A stretch of DNA of 64,000 bases from Phyto melanocephala (lineage: Eukaryota; Arthropoda; Insecta; Diptera; Rhinophoridae), in NCBI GenBank assembly GCA_941918925.1, contig OW799235.1, positions 21,305,201-21,369,200 on the forward strand. The letters are read 5' to 3'. The position numbers were made by a program, and so were the translations under genes. The notes below the pieces were generated by a model. That model was not told the origin of the DNA, made no database searches, and worked only from the letters and a program-made list of their open reading frames with translations. Shown here in pieces: positions 47,926-56,947 of the stretch. Every line of letters starts with the position of its first letter. Within the stretch, counting starts at the first letter, position 1.

Positions 47926-48690
47926 CGGGACACCACGACGTCAACAACAACGCTTTCGTTGAAGTCGCAGTAGCGAACCTGCGGGACACCACGGGAACAA
48001 CTACTGCGGCTAACGCGCGACGATGGGTTGACGCGTCCGGCTCTGAAGTGTATTGTGAACCTGCGGGACACCACGGGAACACCAATCACACTTCCTTTCG
48101 AAACACAGTAGCGGACCTGCGGGACACCACGGGAACAGCTACTGCGTTCGATGCTCGGAGGTGGAAAACGTAGAAGGCGCTAAAGTGTATTGGAGAACCT
48201 GCGGGACACCACGGGAACACCAATCACACTTACTTTCGAAGCACAGTAGCTAACCTGCGGGACACCACGGGAACAACTACTGCGTTCGACGCGCAGGGTG
48301 GAAAACGTAGAAGGCGCTAAAGTGTATTGGAGAACCTGCGGGACACCACGGGAACACCAATCACACTTACTTTCGAGGCACAGTAGCTAACCTGCGGGAC
48401 ACCACGGGAACAACTACTGCGTCCGATGCGCGACGGCGAGAGGGTAAAGAAGACGCTAAGTGTATTAGTGAACCTGCGGGACACCACGGGAGCACTAATC
48501 ACACTTTCGTTCGAGGCACAGTAGCGAACCTGCGAGACACCACGGGAACAACTACTGCGTTCAACGAGCGACTTGGAAGAGAATGCCTGTTAGCGAACCT
48601 GCGGGACACCACGGGAACACTAACAAAAATTCTAATCTAACCCTTTGGTTGTAAAGTAGAGAAGACAGCGGGACACCACCAAATTCTCTA
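47926..48690 (-). repeat. LTR minisatellite: about 12 copies of a GC-rich motif
   Basis: The plus-strand core GCGGGACACCACGGGAAC recurs about 12 times, alternately about 55 and 80 bp apart, within a higher-order unit of about 137 bp that also contains CACAGTAGC and GGAAAACGTAGAAGGCGC. Cores are nearly invariant while intervening DNA varies. The array lies downstream of the TATA box in element orientation, so it would be transcribed. The same array is at 57236-58000. Confidence 0.95.
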
Positions 48691-48776
48691 ATTTACAAAC
48701 TAACTACCACTAAAAATAAAGTTCTTACCGATCCAAGCGCTGCACACCAACTCATCACAATTCATTGCTGTGGCTG

Positions 48777-48784
48777 CTTTTATA
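48777..48784 (-). promoter_or_regulatory. LTR TATA box (copy in 3' LTR)
   Basis: The minus strand reads GGGTATAAAAGCAG. About 30 bp downstream, near 48750, an initiator-like TGATGAGTT follows. The same box in the 5' LTR, which would drive transcription, is at 58087-58094. Confidence 0.65.
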
Positions 48785-49284
48785 CCCTTTGAGCCAGCCA
48801 AACATACACACAAACACCGATGGCGTGTTTACATTATGACAGATTAATCAAGGTATGTTACAGTGGATGTGCATGATGCCACCTGGGCTGTTACCAAATG
48901 GCAACGTTGTCAGTCGTTAATTTAAATTTAAATAACACTTCTAATATTTTGGTTATTATATACAATTATTCCAGTACAATATGTAATAAAAAAAAAGGAA
49001 TAATACTTATTACTAACAAATTCATTTGATTATCATTATAATAATACTTCAAGTAAGTAGGAATAATTCTAATAACGATAATAATAACAATAATAATAAT
49101 AATTATAATAAAAGGAACAGAGTTTAATAATTACTACAATCAATTTGAATAATTCAACAAAAAAATATAAAATTCTTCATTTCAGTAAACAATAACAAAA
49201 AAATGCATGCTAAAGGAATATACTTTAGTAATTTTCTATGCTTTGAGTGGGCGACAAAAACGAGGTCCGACTTTTATCGTCACA

Positions 49285-49301
49285 CATTCTCCCTTCCTCG
49301 C
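49285..49301 (-). other. Polypurine tract
   Basis: The minus strand reads GAGGAAGGGAGAATG immediately before the 3' LTR, as expected for the plus-strand primer of an LTR element. Confidence 0.85.
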
Positions 49302-49315
49302 TGAGGGGGGTTACC

Positions 49316-49830
49316 TCATATCTGCTGAATGTTAACGCTACCGCTCTTAGCAATGATGACCCGATGTGCGGCATCCCCACTATGATGTATAAACTTGAGT
49401 CGCTGTCCAAGTTTACGGCTCTTCTGGGCATCTTTGATCGCCTGTAGCAGCTCGAGTGGCCATTGAGTCTCGTTGGTGGCCGGGCCATGGTTACGAGGAG
49501 AGTCGGTTAATGTTTCAGGTAAAGTTTTCTGCACGGATGTTGGTGGAGATAAGCTTTGCGCTGATTTTGGCGTGGAGGCGAACCCTGGGTTCGGCCGGAT
49601 GGGCGATGAGCTGTTTGAGCTGACACTTGATGGACTAGATAAGTGAACCGACGAGAGTGATATGGACGTATAGAGCGACAAACACGGGGACGTAGGCACT
49701 GATTGGCTGGTTGTACTCTGTGATAGCCGATGCGCGGCATTCTTTGAGGCAGTCTCTCCCGGTGATTGCACCTGGTAACTGGGCACTGGTGGTACATCAA
49801 TCCATGAGACGGAAGAAGAGAGAGGAGGGT
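49316..49830 (-). pseudogene. Downstream part of the Gypsy third ORF (+1 frame)
   Basis: The frame is open from about 49830 (SSSVSWIDVPPVPSYQ) to a stop at 49316, about 170 codons. It is rich in Ser, Thr and Pro (for example SLYTSISLSSVHLSSPSS) and ends in a basic segment (KDAQKSRKLGQRLKF). It overlaps the end of the 261-codon ORF upstream and is +1 relative to it, so the third ORF is either split by a 1-nt indel or expressed by frameshifting. There is no hydrophobic transmembrane segment, glycosylated ectodomain or furin-like site, so it does not look like an envelope protein. Function unknown. Confidence 0.5.
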
Positions 49831-50582
49831 GTAGGGGTCGGACGGCAGGCTAGGGTAGTTTCAAATTCTCCGAAATTTGCACGCATCAATTCTTCCATAT
49901 CTGGAAGATCTACATCGGCTTGTGAAAGAGTGAGAGTACTGATGTCATCTTCGTCTTCCTCTGTGTCTTTTGGTACACTCATGTCTTCGGCTTCCTCCTG
50001 CAAAGGCGCACGATGGGTGGTGATCTCTTCTTCGGTGTTAGCAGGGGTGCCAACAGGAGAGTAGTTTTGGCCATAGTTTTTGCCTGGTGTGTACGGTAAT
50101 TTGGTTTCTGATGTTAACGGGATAAACCACTGCGTGTCGTCTTCTGATTCTGTTTCTAGTCGGTCACTGGTGGTATTGAGTATAAAGTCAAGTAGGTTTC
50201 CACCGGGCGTGGGTGGCAGCTGTTCCCTACTCGTGTTGGTGCTGTTGCTAGTCCCCTCTTCCGATGTACTTTCGGTCTTCTCTTCTTCGTCTGCTGTTAG
50301 ATCTATCGATCCCAGCTGTTCGGCCTTCTGAAGATAAGCTGCCGCTTCACGTGACTGGCCAGCTTCTGTAGTTGACCTTTTACCTGTAGTTGGTTGTGCC
50401 GTACTCATTCTGTAACACGTAGCCTGTGGTCGTCGGGTTTTCGTGTTGCTAGCTCTACTTTTCTTGCTGGTGGTTGGGATGTCATCATCCAAGAAAATCG
50501 TTCTACGCCGTTTCGCTTGTTCTTCTAGTACTCGTTGTCGAAACTGTCGGCTGGTGGCCTCAAAATGCTGCTGTGGATTCAT
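49797..50582 (-). CDS. Gypsy element third ORF, unknown function (261 aa)
   Basis: It starts at ATG 50582, 62 nt after the pol stop. Residues 1-45 are strongly basic with an NLS-like segment (EEQAKRRRTIFLDDDIPTTS, then KKSR...KTRR). The central and C-terminal parts are acidic and Ser/Thr-rich (LTADEEEKTESTSEEGTSNS; DTEEDEDDISTL). No signal peptide, transmembrane helix, zinc finger or catalytic motif is visible. Its position between pol and the 3' LTR is where insect gypsy elements carry env, but the composition is that of a disordered, possibly nuclear or nucleic-acid-associated protein. It probably uses a spliced or subgenomic mRNA. I do not recognise a family. Confidence 0.7.
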   Translation of the reverse strand: MNPQQHFEATSRQFRQRVLEEQAKRRRTIFLDDDIPTTSKKSRASNTKTRRPQATCYRMSTAQPTTGKRSTTEAGQSREAAAYLQKAEQLGSIDLTADEEEKTESTSEEGTSNSTNTSREQLPPTPGGNLLDFILNTTSDRLETESEDDTQWFIPLTSETKLPYTPGKNYGQNYSPVGTPANTEEEITTHRAPLQEEAEDMSVPKDTEEDEDDISTLTLSQADVDLPDMEELMRANFGEFETTLACRPTPTPSSLFFRLMD

Positions 50583-50643
50583 TTTTTTCTTTTTATTTCT
50601 TATCTACGAAGATACAAAACAACGATATTAGTTACATAAAGGG

Positions 50644-53600
50644 TTACGAAATATATGGTTTAATATCACTAATATGAGCGGTTTTTATTTCTTTATTCAA
50701 ATCATGTTCAAGTTTTACAATAACAGGGGATACAAAAGATTTGACACGGTAGGGTCCCGCGAATTTTGGCGCGAGCTTCGCCGCGAAGTTATCAATGGCT
50801 CTTGAAAGCGGGTGTTGTTGTAGCCATACAATGTCTCCAATCTTTGGTTTCCATTGGCGTCGTCTCAAATCGTAGTGCCGTTTCTGGTTTTCGGAGGCCT
50901 TGGCTAAATTTCGCTTTACAATGGCGAAGATTTCCTGCATTTCGGCCTGGCGGTCGTTAGGACTCATGATTACTGCCCCAGTTCCTGTCGTAACTTCGTC
51001 GAACAAGGTGTTAGGCAAGCGTGGTTCTCGTCCTTGGGTAAGGAAGGCGGGGGAGTATCCGGTAGATTCTGCTACGCTCGAGTTCAAAGCTAACATAATT
51101 TCAGGTAGGCACTCATCCCACGTATTGTGTCGTGGGTCAGAAAACTGCGCTATAATGGTTTTCACCGTACGGTTTGCGCGTTCGGTGGGGTTTTCCTGTG
51201 GCATGTATGGGGCAGTTAGCTGATGTTGAATTCCCATCTCTTTCAGGAAACGCGTGACTAACCGTGAAGTGAACTGTGTTCCGTTATCCGAGATTAGAAT
51301 TTTGGGGACTCCATAACGCGCCACTATGCGTTCTCGCAATGCCTTGAGGACCCCTTCAGCGGTGGCTTTACGCATCGGCACCAGTTCTGTCCACTTTGAG
51401 AATTTGTCGAATATAACTAAAAGCATTGTGTTGCCATGTTTCGACCTAGGTAGTGGCCCCACGAAGTCAGCGCACACGGTGGCCCATGGTTCCTCTGGGA
51501 TTCGGGTCAATATCTCACCTGCTGGCTTCTGTTGGTTAACCTTGAACTGTTGACAAGACTGGCATCGTTGTACGTGTTTCCTTGCATCACGAAACATACC
51601 CGGCCAGTAATATCTACTTGCGATGCGGTGTATCGTTTTTCGCACACCCAAATGCCCAGCAGTCGGTCGATCGTGATTTTCTTCTAGGACGCGTTTTCGA
51701 TCCGACAATGCCACACACAGTTTCCATGGCGTGTCATCTTCGTCGTTGATTTGTCGTGGAAAGTGTCGATACAACTGGCCGTTTATCACGGCGTAATCGG
51801 CGTATTTTTGTGGATTGTCGCGAACCTCCTTTAACATTTTTCGAAGCCAGTTACAGTTGGTGTTCTGCGGAAGTGCGCAGGTTGCTCGGTTGGCGGCTTC
51901 GACTGGTTGTCGGGACAGGGTATCGGCAACCACATTATTTTTGCCTTTCCGGTATTGTATGGTAAAATTAAATTGCTGCAGTTCCAAGGCCCATCGGGCT
52001 AAACGTCCTGTGGGATTTTCGATGGAGTTCAACCACTTGAGGGCGAGATGATCTGTAATTATCGTAAACCTATAACCCTCTAGATAGGCTCGCATCTTCC
52101 GCACACCCCAGACGATGGCGAGACACTCCTTTTCTGTTGTCGAGTAATTCTTCTCGGCTTGGTTGAGATGTCTGCTGGCATAGGCGATTACTCGTTCGAC
52201 CCCATCGAGATCCTGTGTTAGTACAGCACCAAGCCCATATTCGCTGGCGTCTGTTTGTAACGTGAACGGTTTTGAAAAATCAGGGCAAGCGAGTATCGGG
52301 GCTTCGGTCAACTTGGCCTTGAGTAATTCGAACGCCCGTTGCTGGTCCTCACCCCATTTCCAGTGCCGACCCTTTTTCAACAATTGTGTCAGCGGTTGAG
52401 AAATAGTTGCGAATTCAGGTACGAATCGTCGGTACCATGAAGCAATTCCTAGGAATTGTCTAACCTCGCGTACGTTGCTAGGGGGTGGTAATTGGGCTAC
52501 GGCGACTACCTTCTCGGGGTCCGTCTTAATGCCTTGATCACTCACTACATGCCCCAAATACTTTGTCTCACGGGTAAAGAACTTACATTTGTCGGGGTTG
52601 ATTCGCAGGTTGGCTGCCCGCAATCTTCGAAACACTTCCCGTAGGTTACTCACATGTTCATGGAAACTACATCCCACCACGATGATATCGTCCAGGTACG
52701 CAAAAGCATATGGCTCCATTTCAGGCCCAATGACAGTATCCAAGGCACGCTGGAAAGTTGCAGGGGCGGAGTGCAACCCAAACGGCATCACTTTCCACTG
52801 GTATAGGCCACGCCCTGGTACCGCAAAGGCGGTATATTGTTTGCTACCTTCTTCCATGGGTATTTGCCAATACCCATTCTTTAAATCTAAACAACTTATA
52901 TATTTTGCGTTACGTAATTTATTCAAAATACTATCAATACGAGGTAATGGATATGCATCGGGTACTGACCTGAGGTTTAGTTGTCTGAAATCCATGCACG
53001 TTCTCCATGTGCCGTTTTTCTTCTGTACCAAAGTAATGGGAAAACAGTAAGGGCTGTGGGACCGTTCAATACAGCCTTGGGCAATCAGATTGTTGACTTC
53101 GGCATCGATGATTTCCTGCATGGCGGGATTCCGGGGCGCATAGCGAATTTTAATGGGCCGGTCATCGGTAACGATGATTTTATGTGCTGTGACGTTAGAA
53201 ACTCCCTGTAGATTTTGAAACTTTGGTAGTTCTTCTTCTAAAAAACGAGAAATGGCAGTTTGTTCGGCCACTGTTGACAACTGTTTGGTAACCTGCTGAC
53301 GGGGGGCGCTGACGTCGTTTATCGGTGGGGTTACATCTTTGTTAGAGGGTTCGTCGACTGCCATCATTCGGGCTTCGACTTTGGAACAGTCTAACGTTAA
53401 TCCGGCAATATGAATAGTGGTGTTGAATTGGCGCAGGAATTCGAGGCCCAAAATTAAGTCCTCACTGGACTCAGACATTACAAGGAAACGACACTTTTTC
53501 GATAGGTTCCCTAGTTCGGTCTGAAGCTCAACCGCCTGGGATACCTTACATATAGACCCGTTCGCCAGTATTACGTCCAGCTTTTCTTCGATGAACCGGG

Positions 53601-53841
53601 GCTTCGGCTGCAGTCGTCGGAGGAAACGATTATGCATAAAGTTTCGGCTCGCTCCAGTATCGATGACAGCCTTAACCGTCATCTTGGCGATGCGCACTGA
53701 CGCTGTCACTCGGGCTTCTTCACTTTGTAGAGGATTCGGGATACGGGAGGACCTTTGTTTTTTTGGGAGGGGACCGACCATTCTTAATTTTGTCGGCCCC
53801 CTGGGGTATTTCCCGACCGTTGGTCCCTTGTTTCCGGACAT
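50644..53841 (-). CDS. pol: Gypsy Pol polyprotein (protease, RT, RNase H, integrase)
   Basis: An uninterrupted 1065-codon frame lies -1 relative to gag and overlaps it by 58 nt. Domains in order: aspartic protease with DTGA at 61-64 and the ILGLEFL flap-end motif near 130-136; reverse transcriptase from about 240, with FAYLDDIIV (YLDD 382-385); RNase H with TDAS (D531), KEC (E572) and TDH; a GPY-type integrase with H723, H730, C760 and C763, then D792, D852 and E887 (35 residues between the last two). These supply maturation, cDNA synthesis and integration. All catalytic residues are present. The ATG at 53841 is unlikely to be the true start; translation probably comes by frameshift from gag. 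It extends to a TAG/TAA-type stop at 50644. Confidence 0.95.
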   Translation of the reverse strand: MSGNKGPTVGKYPRGPTKLRMVGPLPKKQRSSRIPNPLQSEEARVTASVRIAKMTVKAVIDTGASRNFMHNRFLRRLQPKPRFIEEKLDVILANGSICKVSQAVELQTELGNLSKKCRFLVMSESSEDLILGLEFLRQFNTTIHIAGLTLDCSKVEARMMAVDEPSNKDVTPPINDVSAPRQQVTKQLSTVAEQTAISRFLEEELPKFQNLQGVSNVTAHKIIVTDDRPIKIRYAPRNPAMQEIIDAEVNNLIAQGCIERSHSPYCFPITLVQKKNGTWRTCMDFRQLNLRSVPDAYPLPRIDSILNKLRNAKYISCLDLKNGYWQIPMEEGSKQYTAFAVPGRGLYQWKVMPFGLHSAPATFQRALDTVIGPEMEPYAFAYLDDIIVVGCSFHEHVSNLREVFRRLRAANLRINPDKCKFFTRETKYLGHVVSDQGIKTDPEKVVAVAQLPPPSNVREVRQFLGIASWYRRFVPEFATISQPLTQLLKKGRHWKWGEDQQRAFELLKAKLTEAPILACPDFSKPFTLQTDASEYGLGAVLTQDLDGVERVIAYASRHLNQAEKNYSTTEKECLAIVWGVRKMRAYLEGYRFTIITDHLALKWLNSIENPTGRLARWALELQQFNFTIQYRKGKNNVVADTLSRQPVEAANRATCALPQNTNCNWLRKMLKEVRDNPQKYADYAVINGQLYRHFPRQINDEDDTPWKLCVALSDRKRVLEENHDRPTAGHLGVRKTIHRIASRYYWPGMFRDARKHVQRCQSCQQFKVNQQKPAGEILTRIPEEPWATVCADFVGPLPRSKHGNTMLLVIFDKFSKWTELVPMRKATAEGVLKALRERIVARYGVPKILISDNGTQFTSRLVTRFLKEMGIQHQLTAPYMPQENPTERANRTVKTIIAQFSDPRHNTWDECLPEIMLALNSSVAESTGYSPAFLTQGREPRLPNTLFDEVTTGTGAVIMSPNDRQAEMQEIFAIVKRNLAKASENQKRHYDLRRRQWKPKIGDIVWLQQHPLSRAIDNFAAKLAPKFAGPYRVKSFVSPVIVKLEHDLNKEIKTAHISDIKPYIS

Positions 53842-54755
53842 CTAGCTTCGTAGTGCCCTTGCGCACCGCACCGGTGGCACCGCTTTGGTTGATTATTTGA
53901 TGCCAGGGGTTGTGCCCGAACGCCTTCAGTTCGGGCCGGTGGGGTCTGTCCCGGGATACTCTCGAGATCCTCAGCCAACCGAATCAACTCGTTTAAGGAT
54001 ACGAAATCCTTTTGCTTTACATACCATTGGTATTCAGCTCGGGCATTACGAAAGATGCGTTGTAGCTGTTGTTCCTTAGTAAGGCCGGAGTGTCGCATCA
54101 ACCCTTGTATCGCCAAAACGTAGTCCTTGAAGCACTCGCCAGGGAGCTGTAGCCTGGAGCGGATGTCATCATCCAATTTTTCGAAATATCTAGAGGGGAG
54201 AAAGAAAGCGAGGAAGTCTGTTTTAAATGTACACCATACCTGCCAGTGAGCGTTGTTATTACGATACCACACTAATGCTCGCTCGCAGAGAAACTCTGGC
54301 ATCACCTTCGGTAGCTGGTCGAGTATCACGTCATAGATGTCCGCCAGTTCCTCCAGCCGTTCAATAAAAGCTAATGGCCACGCCAGACCATTATATGAAA
54401 GTCCCCACTTGCGGACTTGGTCAATTAGCTTTATTTTTGATTCAGCGGCATTGGGCGTGGTGATGCTGAACGATGGTCGACGGCTCTTTTGTTGGTTTTC
54501 ATTTTTCAGGGGCGACGTATTAGAGGCACTGCTTCCAGGCACATCGAGCGTACTAACAGTCTCATTTTGTTCCTGTAAGGCTTGGAGGCGGGTGGTCACC
54601 TCCTCACTGTGTTCACGGTTTATAAATTGTACGAATCTTTTGCGCAACTCTTCGACTGTACCGGTTGTATCTAACGCAAAGTCTTTAAGAATTGTTATCA
54701 AATCGTCCCGCTTTAACGCGTATATCCAAACCGTTTTCAGCGATGATTTTATCAT
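53784..54755 (-). CDS. gag: Gypsy Gag protein
   Basis: The first ATG is at 54755; the frame is open a few codons further upstream but only from GTG. The product is about 323 residues. It has a helical N-terminal region (LKRDDLITILKDFAL) with a SAP-like 'L...L..F' spacing, a polar Ser-rich linker, and a capsid-like core (WPLAFIERLEELADIYDVIL; FLCERALVWYRN; 'DFLAFFLP..YFE'), as in other Ty3/Gypsy Gags. A single CCHC zinc knuckle (CHRCGAQGHYEARC) lies near the C-terminus for RNA binding. It forms the virus-like particle. The terminal codons contain the GGGAAAT slippery site at 53808-53814. Confidence 0.9.
   Translation of the reverse strand: MIKSSLKTVWIYALKRDDLITILKDFALDTTGTVEELRKRFVQFINREHSEEVTTRLQALQEQNETVSTLDVPGSSASNTSPLKNENQQKSRRPSFSITTPNAAESKIKLIDQVRKWGLSYNGLAWPLAFIERLEELADIYDVILDQLPKVMPEFLCERALVWYRNNNAHWQVWCTFKTDFLAFFLPSRYFEKLDDDIRSRLQLPGECFKDYVLAIQGLMRHSGLTKEQQLQRIFRNARAEYQWYVKQKDFVSLNELIRLAEDLESIPGQTPPARTEGVRAQPLASNNQPKRCHRCGAQGHYEARCPETRDQRSGNTPGGRQN
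53808..53814 (-). promoter_or_regulatory. Probable -1 ribosomal frameshift heptamer (GGGAAAT)
   Basis: On the minus strand the heptamer lies in gag frame as G-GGA-AAT, the X-XXY-YYZ arrangement needed for simultaneous -1 slippage, 24 nt before the gag stop and inside the gag-pol overlap. Slipping leads directly into the pol frame. A C4/G5 pair of runs follows within 10 nt, but I cannot define a pseudoknot by eye. Confidence 0.7.
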
Positions 54756-55600
54756 TTTGTTGTTCACTTTGCGATTTCTTAAAATATTTAAAATTATATT
54801 TTTTTCTTTTTTTTTTTTGTTCTTTACAAGATTACCCGATTATATCACCGCCCGTTAAAAACATATAAAAACTTTTTTTTTTCCGGTATTCAGTTTGTAA
54901 AAAAAAACGATTGAAATGTTTTTTTCGAACTTATGTCCCTTTTTTTTTTTTTTTTTTTTTTTTTGTTTTCAGTTTGTAAAAAAAGACGATATGAAATGGT
55001 TTTTTTCTAATTCGTGTCACTTTTTTTTTTTATTATCAAGATTTAGTTTGAGGGCCAAGCTATTTAATTAATTTTTCTTATATAAAAGATCACCTGTCAA
55101 TATTGTTTTCTTTAAACCCCGCAATTTAGCTCCGCAGCTTATTTTTTTCTTTTGTTTGTTCAACTTTAATTATTTATTTTATTTATTTATGTATATAACA
55201 ATAGTTTTGTTCTCCTTTTGTTTGGAAGGTTTATTTAGTTATACGCACACACTTTTTTTTCAATGTTTATTTAGTTAGTTAAAACTATATAATTATTATT
55301 TTTTTTTTATAATTACTTTTCACAGTTTTTCCATTTATATATTTCTTCTATGTTTTAATTTTACAGGATTTCAATATCGCACGGTATACATAGTTTTTTT
55401 TCTTTTTTTTTTTTTATGTTTTATTGTTTGAGTTTTAATTATTATTTTTTTTCACCGTCTTTTATTTATATACATATTTTCTTTCAATATTTCACTAGTC
55501 TACAATATTTTTTTGCTTTCCTAAGCGTTTTAAAGAATGAGATCAGTTAAACCTTAACACACATTTTTAATTCCACCTTTCTTCATGCACAAAAAATATA
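54756..55600 (-). other. Gypsy leader, gag-proximal part
   Basis: Non-coding, extremely T-rich on the plus strand, with a long T run at 54940-54964 and repeated 'CAGTTTGTAAAAAAA.ACGAT' units. No ORF is seen. Confidence 0.6.
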
Positions 55601-55619
55601 ACTGTTTATGATCAAGTTT

Positions 55620-56800
55620 GCATTTAAAAACTTGTCAAATTATGTGTACAAAATAATAGCATAATCGGATTATTAGTTTGTTTAAAAATGGATTCCGAAA
55701 AAAAAGTGCGTGAAAAAATAATAACAATTTTTTTAAAAAATCCCAGTCGTACTTACAAATCTATTGCAAATGAGATAAAGGTGTCATGACAAACAGTTTC
55801 GCGTGTAATAAAAGTGTATAACGAACGTCGTAGTATTAAAAGGAAAGCTGGAAGTGGAGCTAAAAAAGGTATAACTGACCCACAGTTAGCTTCAAAGATT
55901 GTTAGTCTTCTAAACCAAAATCCCAACCTCTCAAACCGTAAAGCCGCCTTAAAAGCAAACTGTTCCAATTTTTTGTAAGGAAGGTTAAAAGATATGAAGG
56001 CCTTAAGTCCTACAAGGTTCAGAAAGTGCCAGACAGAAATTCGAAGAAAAACTTGGATGCAAAAAGTCGTGCCAAAGAACTGCTTAGAAATTTTATCAAC
56101 AAATATGAGTGTTGTATTATGGATGATGAGACTTACGTTCTTGCCGACTTTTCTCAGCTCCCAGGTCGAAGTTATTATGTGGCCGATGGAAAAAGTAATG
56201 TCGATGACCAATTTAAGTTCCAAAAAAAGACAAAGTTTCCAAAGAAGTACTTAGTTTGGCAAGCTATATGCACGTGCGGAGAAAGAAGCAGTAAATTTAT
56301 TACTACTGGGACTATCAACACTGATATTTACATCAAGGAGTGCTTGCAGAAGAGGTTGCTTCCATTCATACGAAAACACAATAAGTCAACATATTTTTGG
56401 CCCGACCTAGCGTCGTGTCATTATAGTAAATCTGCAGCAGAATGGTATGAAACAAATAATATAGTGGTAGTGCCAAAAGAAGCAAATCCACCTAATTGTC
56501 CAGAATTAAGGCCCATCGAACGTTACGGGACTTTAGTCAAAAGAGTGCTGAAGGATACAAAACAAGTTGCTAATACTACTAAAATTTTTTCCCAGAAATG
56601 GTCTTATTCCAGCAATAAAGTTACTAAGAGTACCATCAAAACCCTCATGGTCTCAATTCCGGAAAAGGTGAAACAGTTCATCAAAAAAAGCTGAATTTTT
56701 ACAAAAAGCATTAATATTTTAATTTACTGTTATTTTATTGTTAAACCACGCTATTTTCATTAAAATGGATTAATTCGTTTCAAAGTTATTGCGTTTTATT
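55620..56800 (+). mobile_element. Tc1/mariner-type element nested in the Gypsy leader
   Basis: A broken transposase gene lies between A+T-rich flanks carrying the similar inverted words ACAAAATAATAGCA (about 55653, left) and GCTATTTTCATT (about 56751, right). The boundaries are approximate because clear TIRs and a TA duplication were not found. It is in the opposite orientation to the retrotransposon. Confidence 0.65.
55688..56694 (+). pseudogene. DD37E-type Tc1/mariner transposase, broken
   Basis: The frame starts at ATG 55688 with an HTH region (MDSEKKVREKIITIFLKN; 'YKSIANEIKVS'), is interrupted by a TGA near 55788, and continues with TVSRVIKVYNERRS and a GRPR-like 'KRKAGSGAKK'. A second break (frameshift at about 55975, after NCSNF) separates the DNA-binding half from the catalytic half. 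The catalytic part reads CCIMDDETYVLADF (first D), TYFWPDLASCHYS (second D) and NPPNCPELRPIE (E). There are 37 residues between the last two, i.e. the DD37E signature first known from mosquitoes. The 3' half, from 56026 to 56694, is fully open. At least two lesions make it inactive. Confidence 0.85.
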
Positions 56801-56928
56801 CGTGTTAGGGTTTTATCGATCTCATTCTTTATCACTTCAATATATTTTCCACAGTCACTTTTTGATTTCACACTCCGATTTTATTCGATTTCACTTTTTA
56901 CACGGATTTATTTATTTTTTTCACAAGC

Positions 56929-56946
56929 GTCCCTGCTCGGGCGCCA
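56929..56946 (-). other. Primer binding site, tRNA-Lys type
   Basis: On the minus strand, one base after the 5' LTR, the sequence TGGCGCCCGAGCAGGGAC is complementary to a tRNA 3' end and differs by one base from the well-known tRNA-Lys(3) primer site. It would prime minus-strand cDNA synthesis. Confidence 0.9.
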
Positions 56947-56947
56947 T

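Larger units (their letters stand above)
47638..49284 (-). repeat. 3' LTR of the Gypsy element (1647 bp)
   Basis: It begins TGTAACGAACC and ends TATCGTCACA on the plus strand. It contains the motif array at 47926-48690, the TATA box at 48777-48784 and, toward its 3' end in element orientation, an AATAAA signal near 47780. Confidence 0.95.

Noticed and set aside
47751..48502. Arg/Ser/Val-rich open frames in the LTRs (also at 57061-57812)
   Set aside because: They are the GC-rich motif array read in frame; the codon pattern simply follows the repeat and no domain is present.
47926..48690. CRISPR-like array (regular near-identical repeats with spacers)
   Set aside because: It lies in eukaryotic LTRs, the spacers are themselves repeated with a 137-bp period, and there are no cas genes.
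51326..53211. Plus-strand frames of 70-150 codons across pol
   Set aside because: Antisense shadows of the uninterrupted 1065-codon Pol frame.
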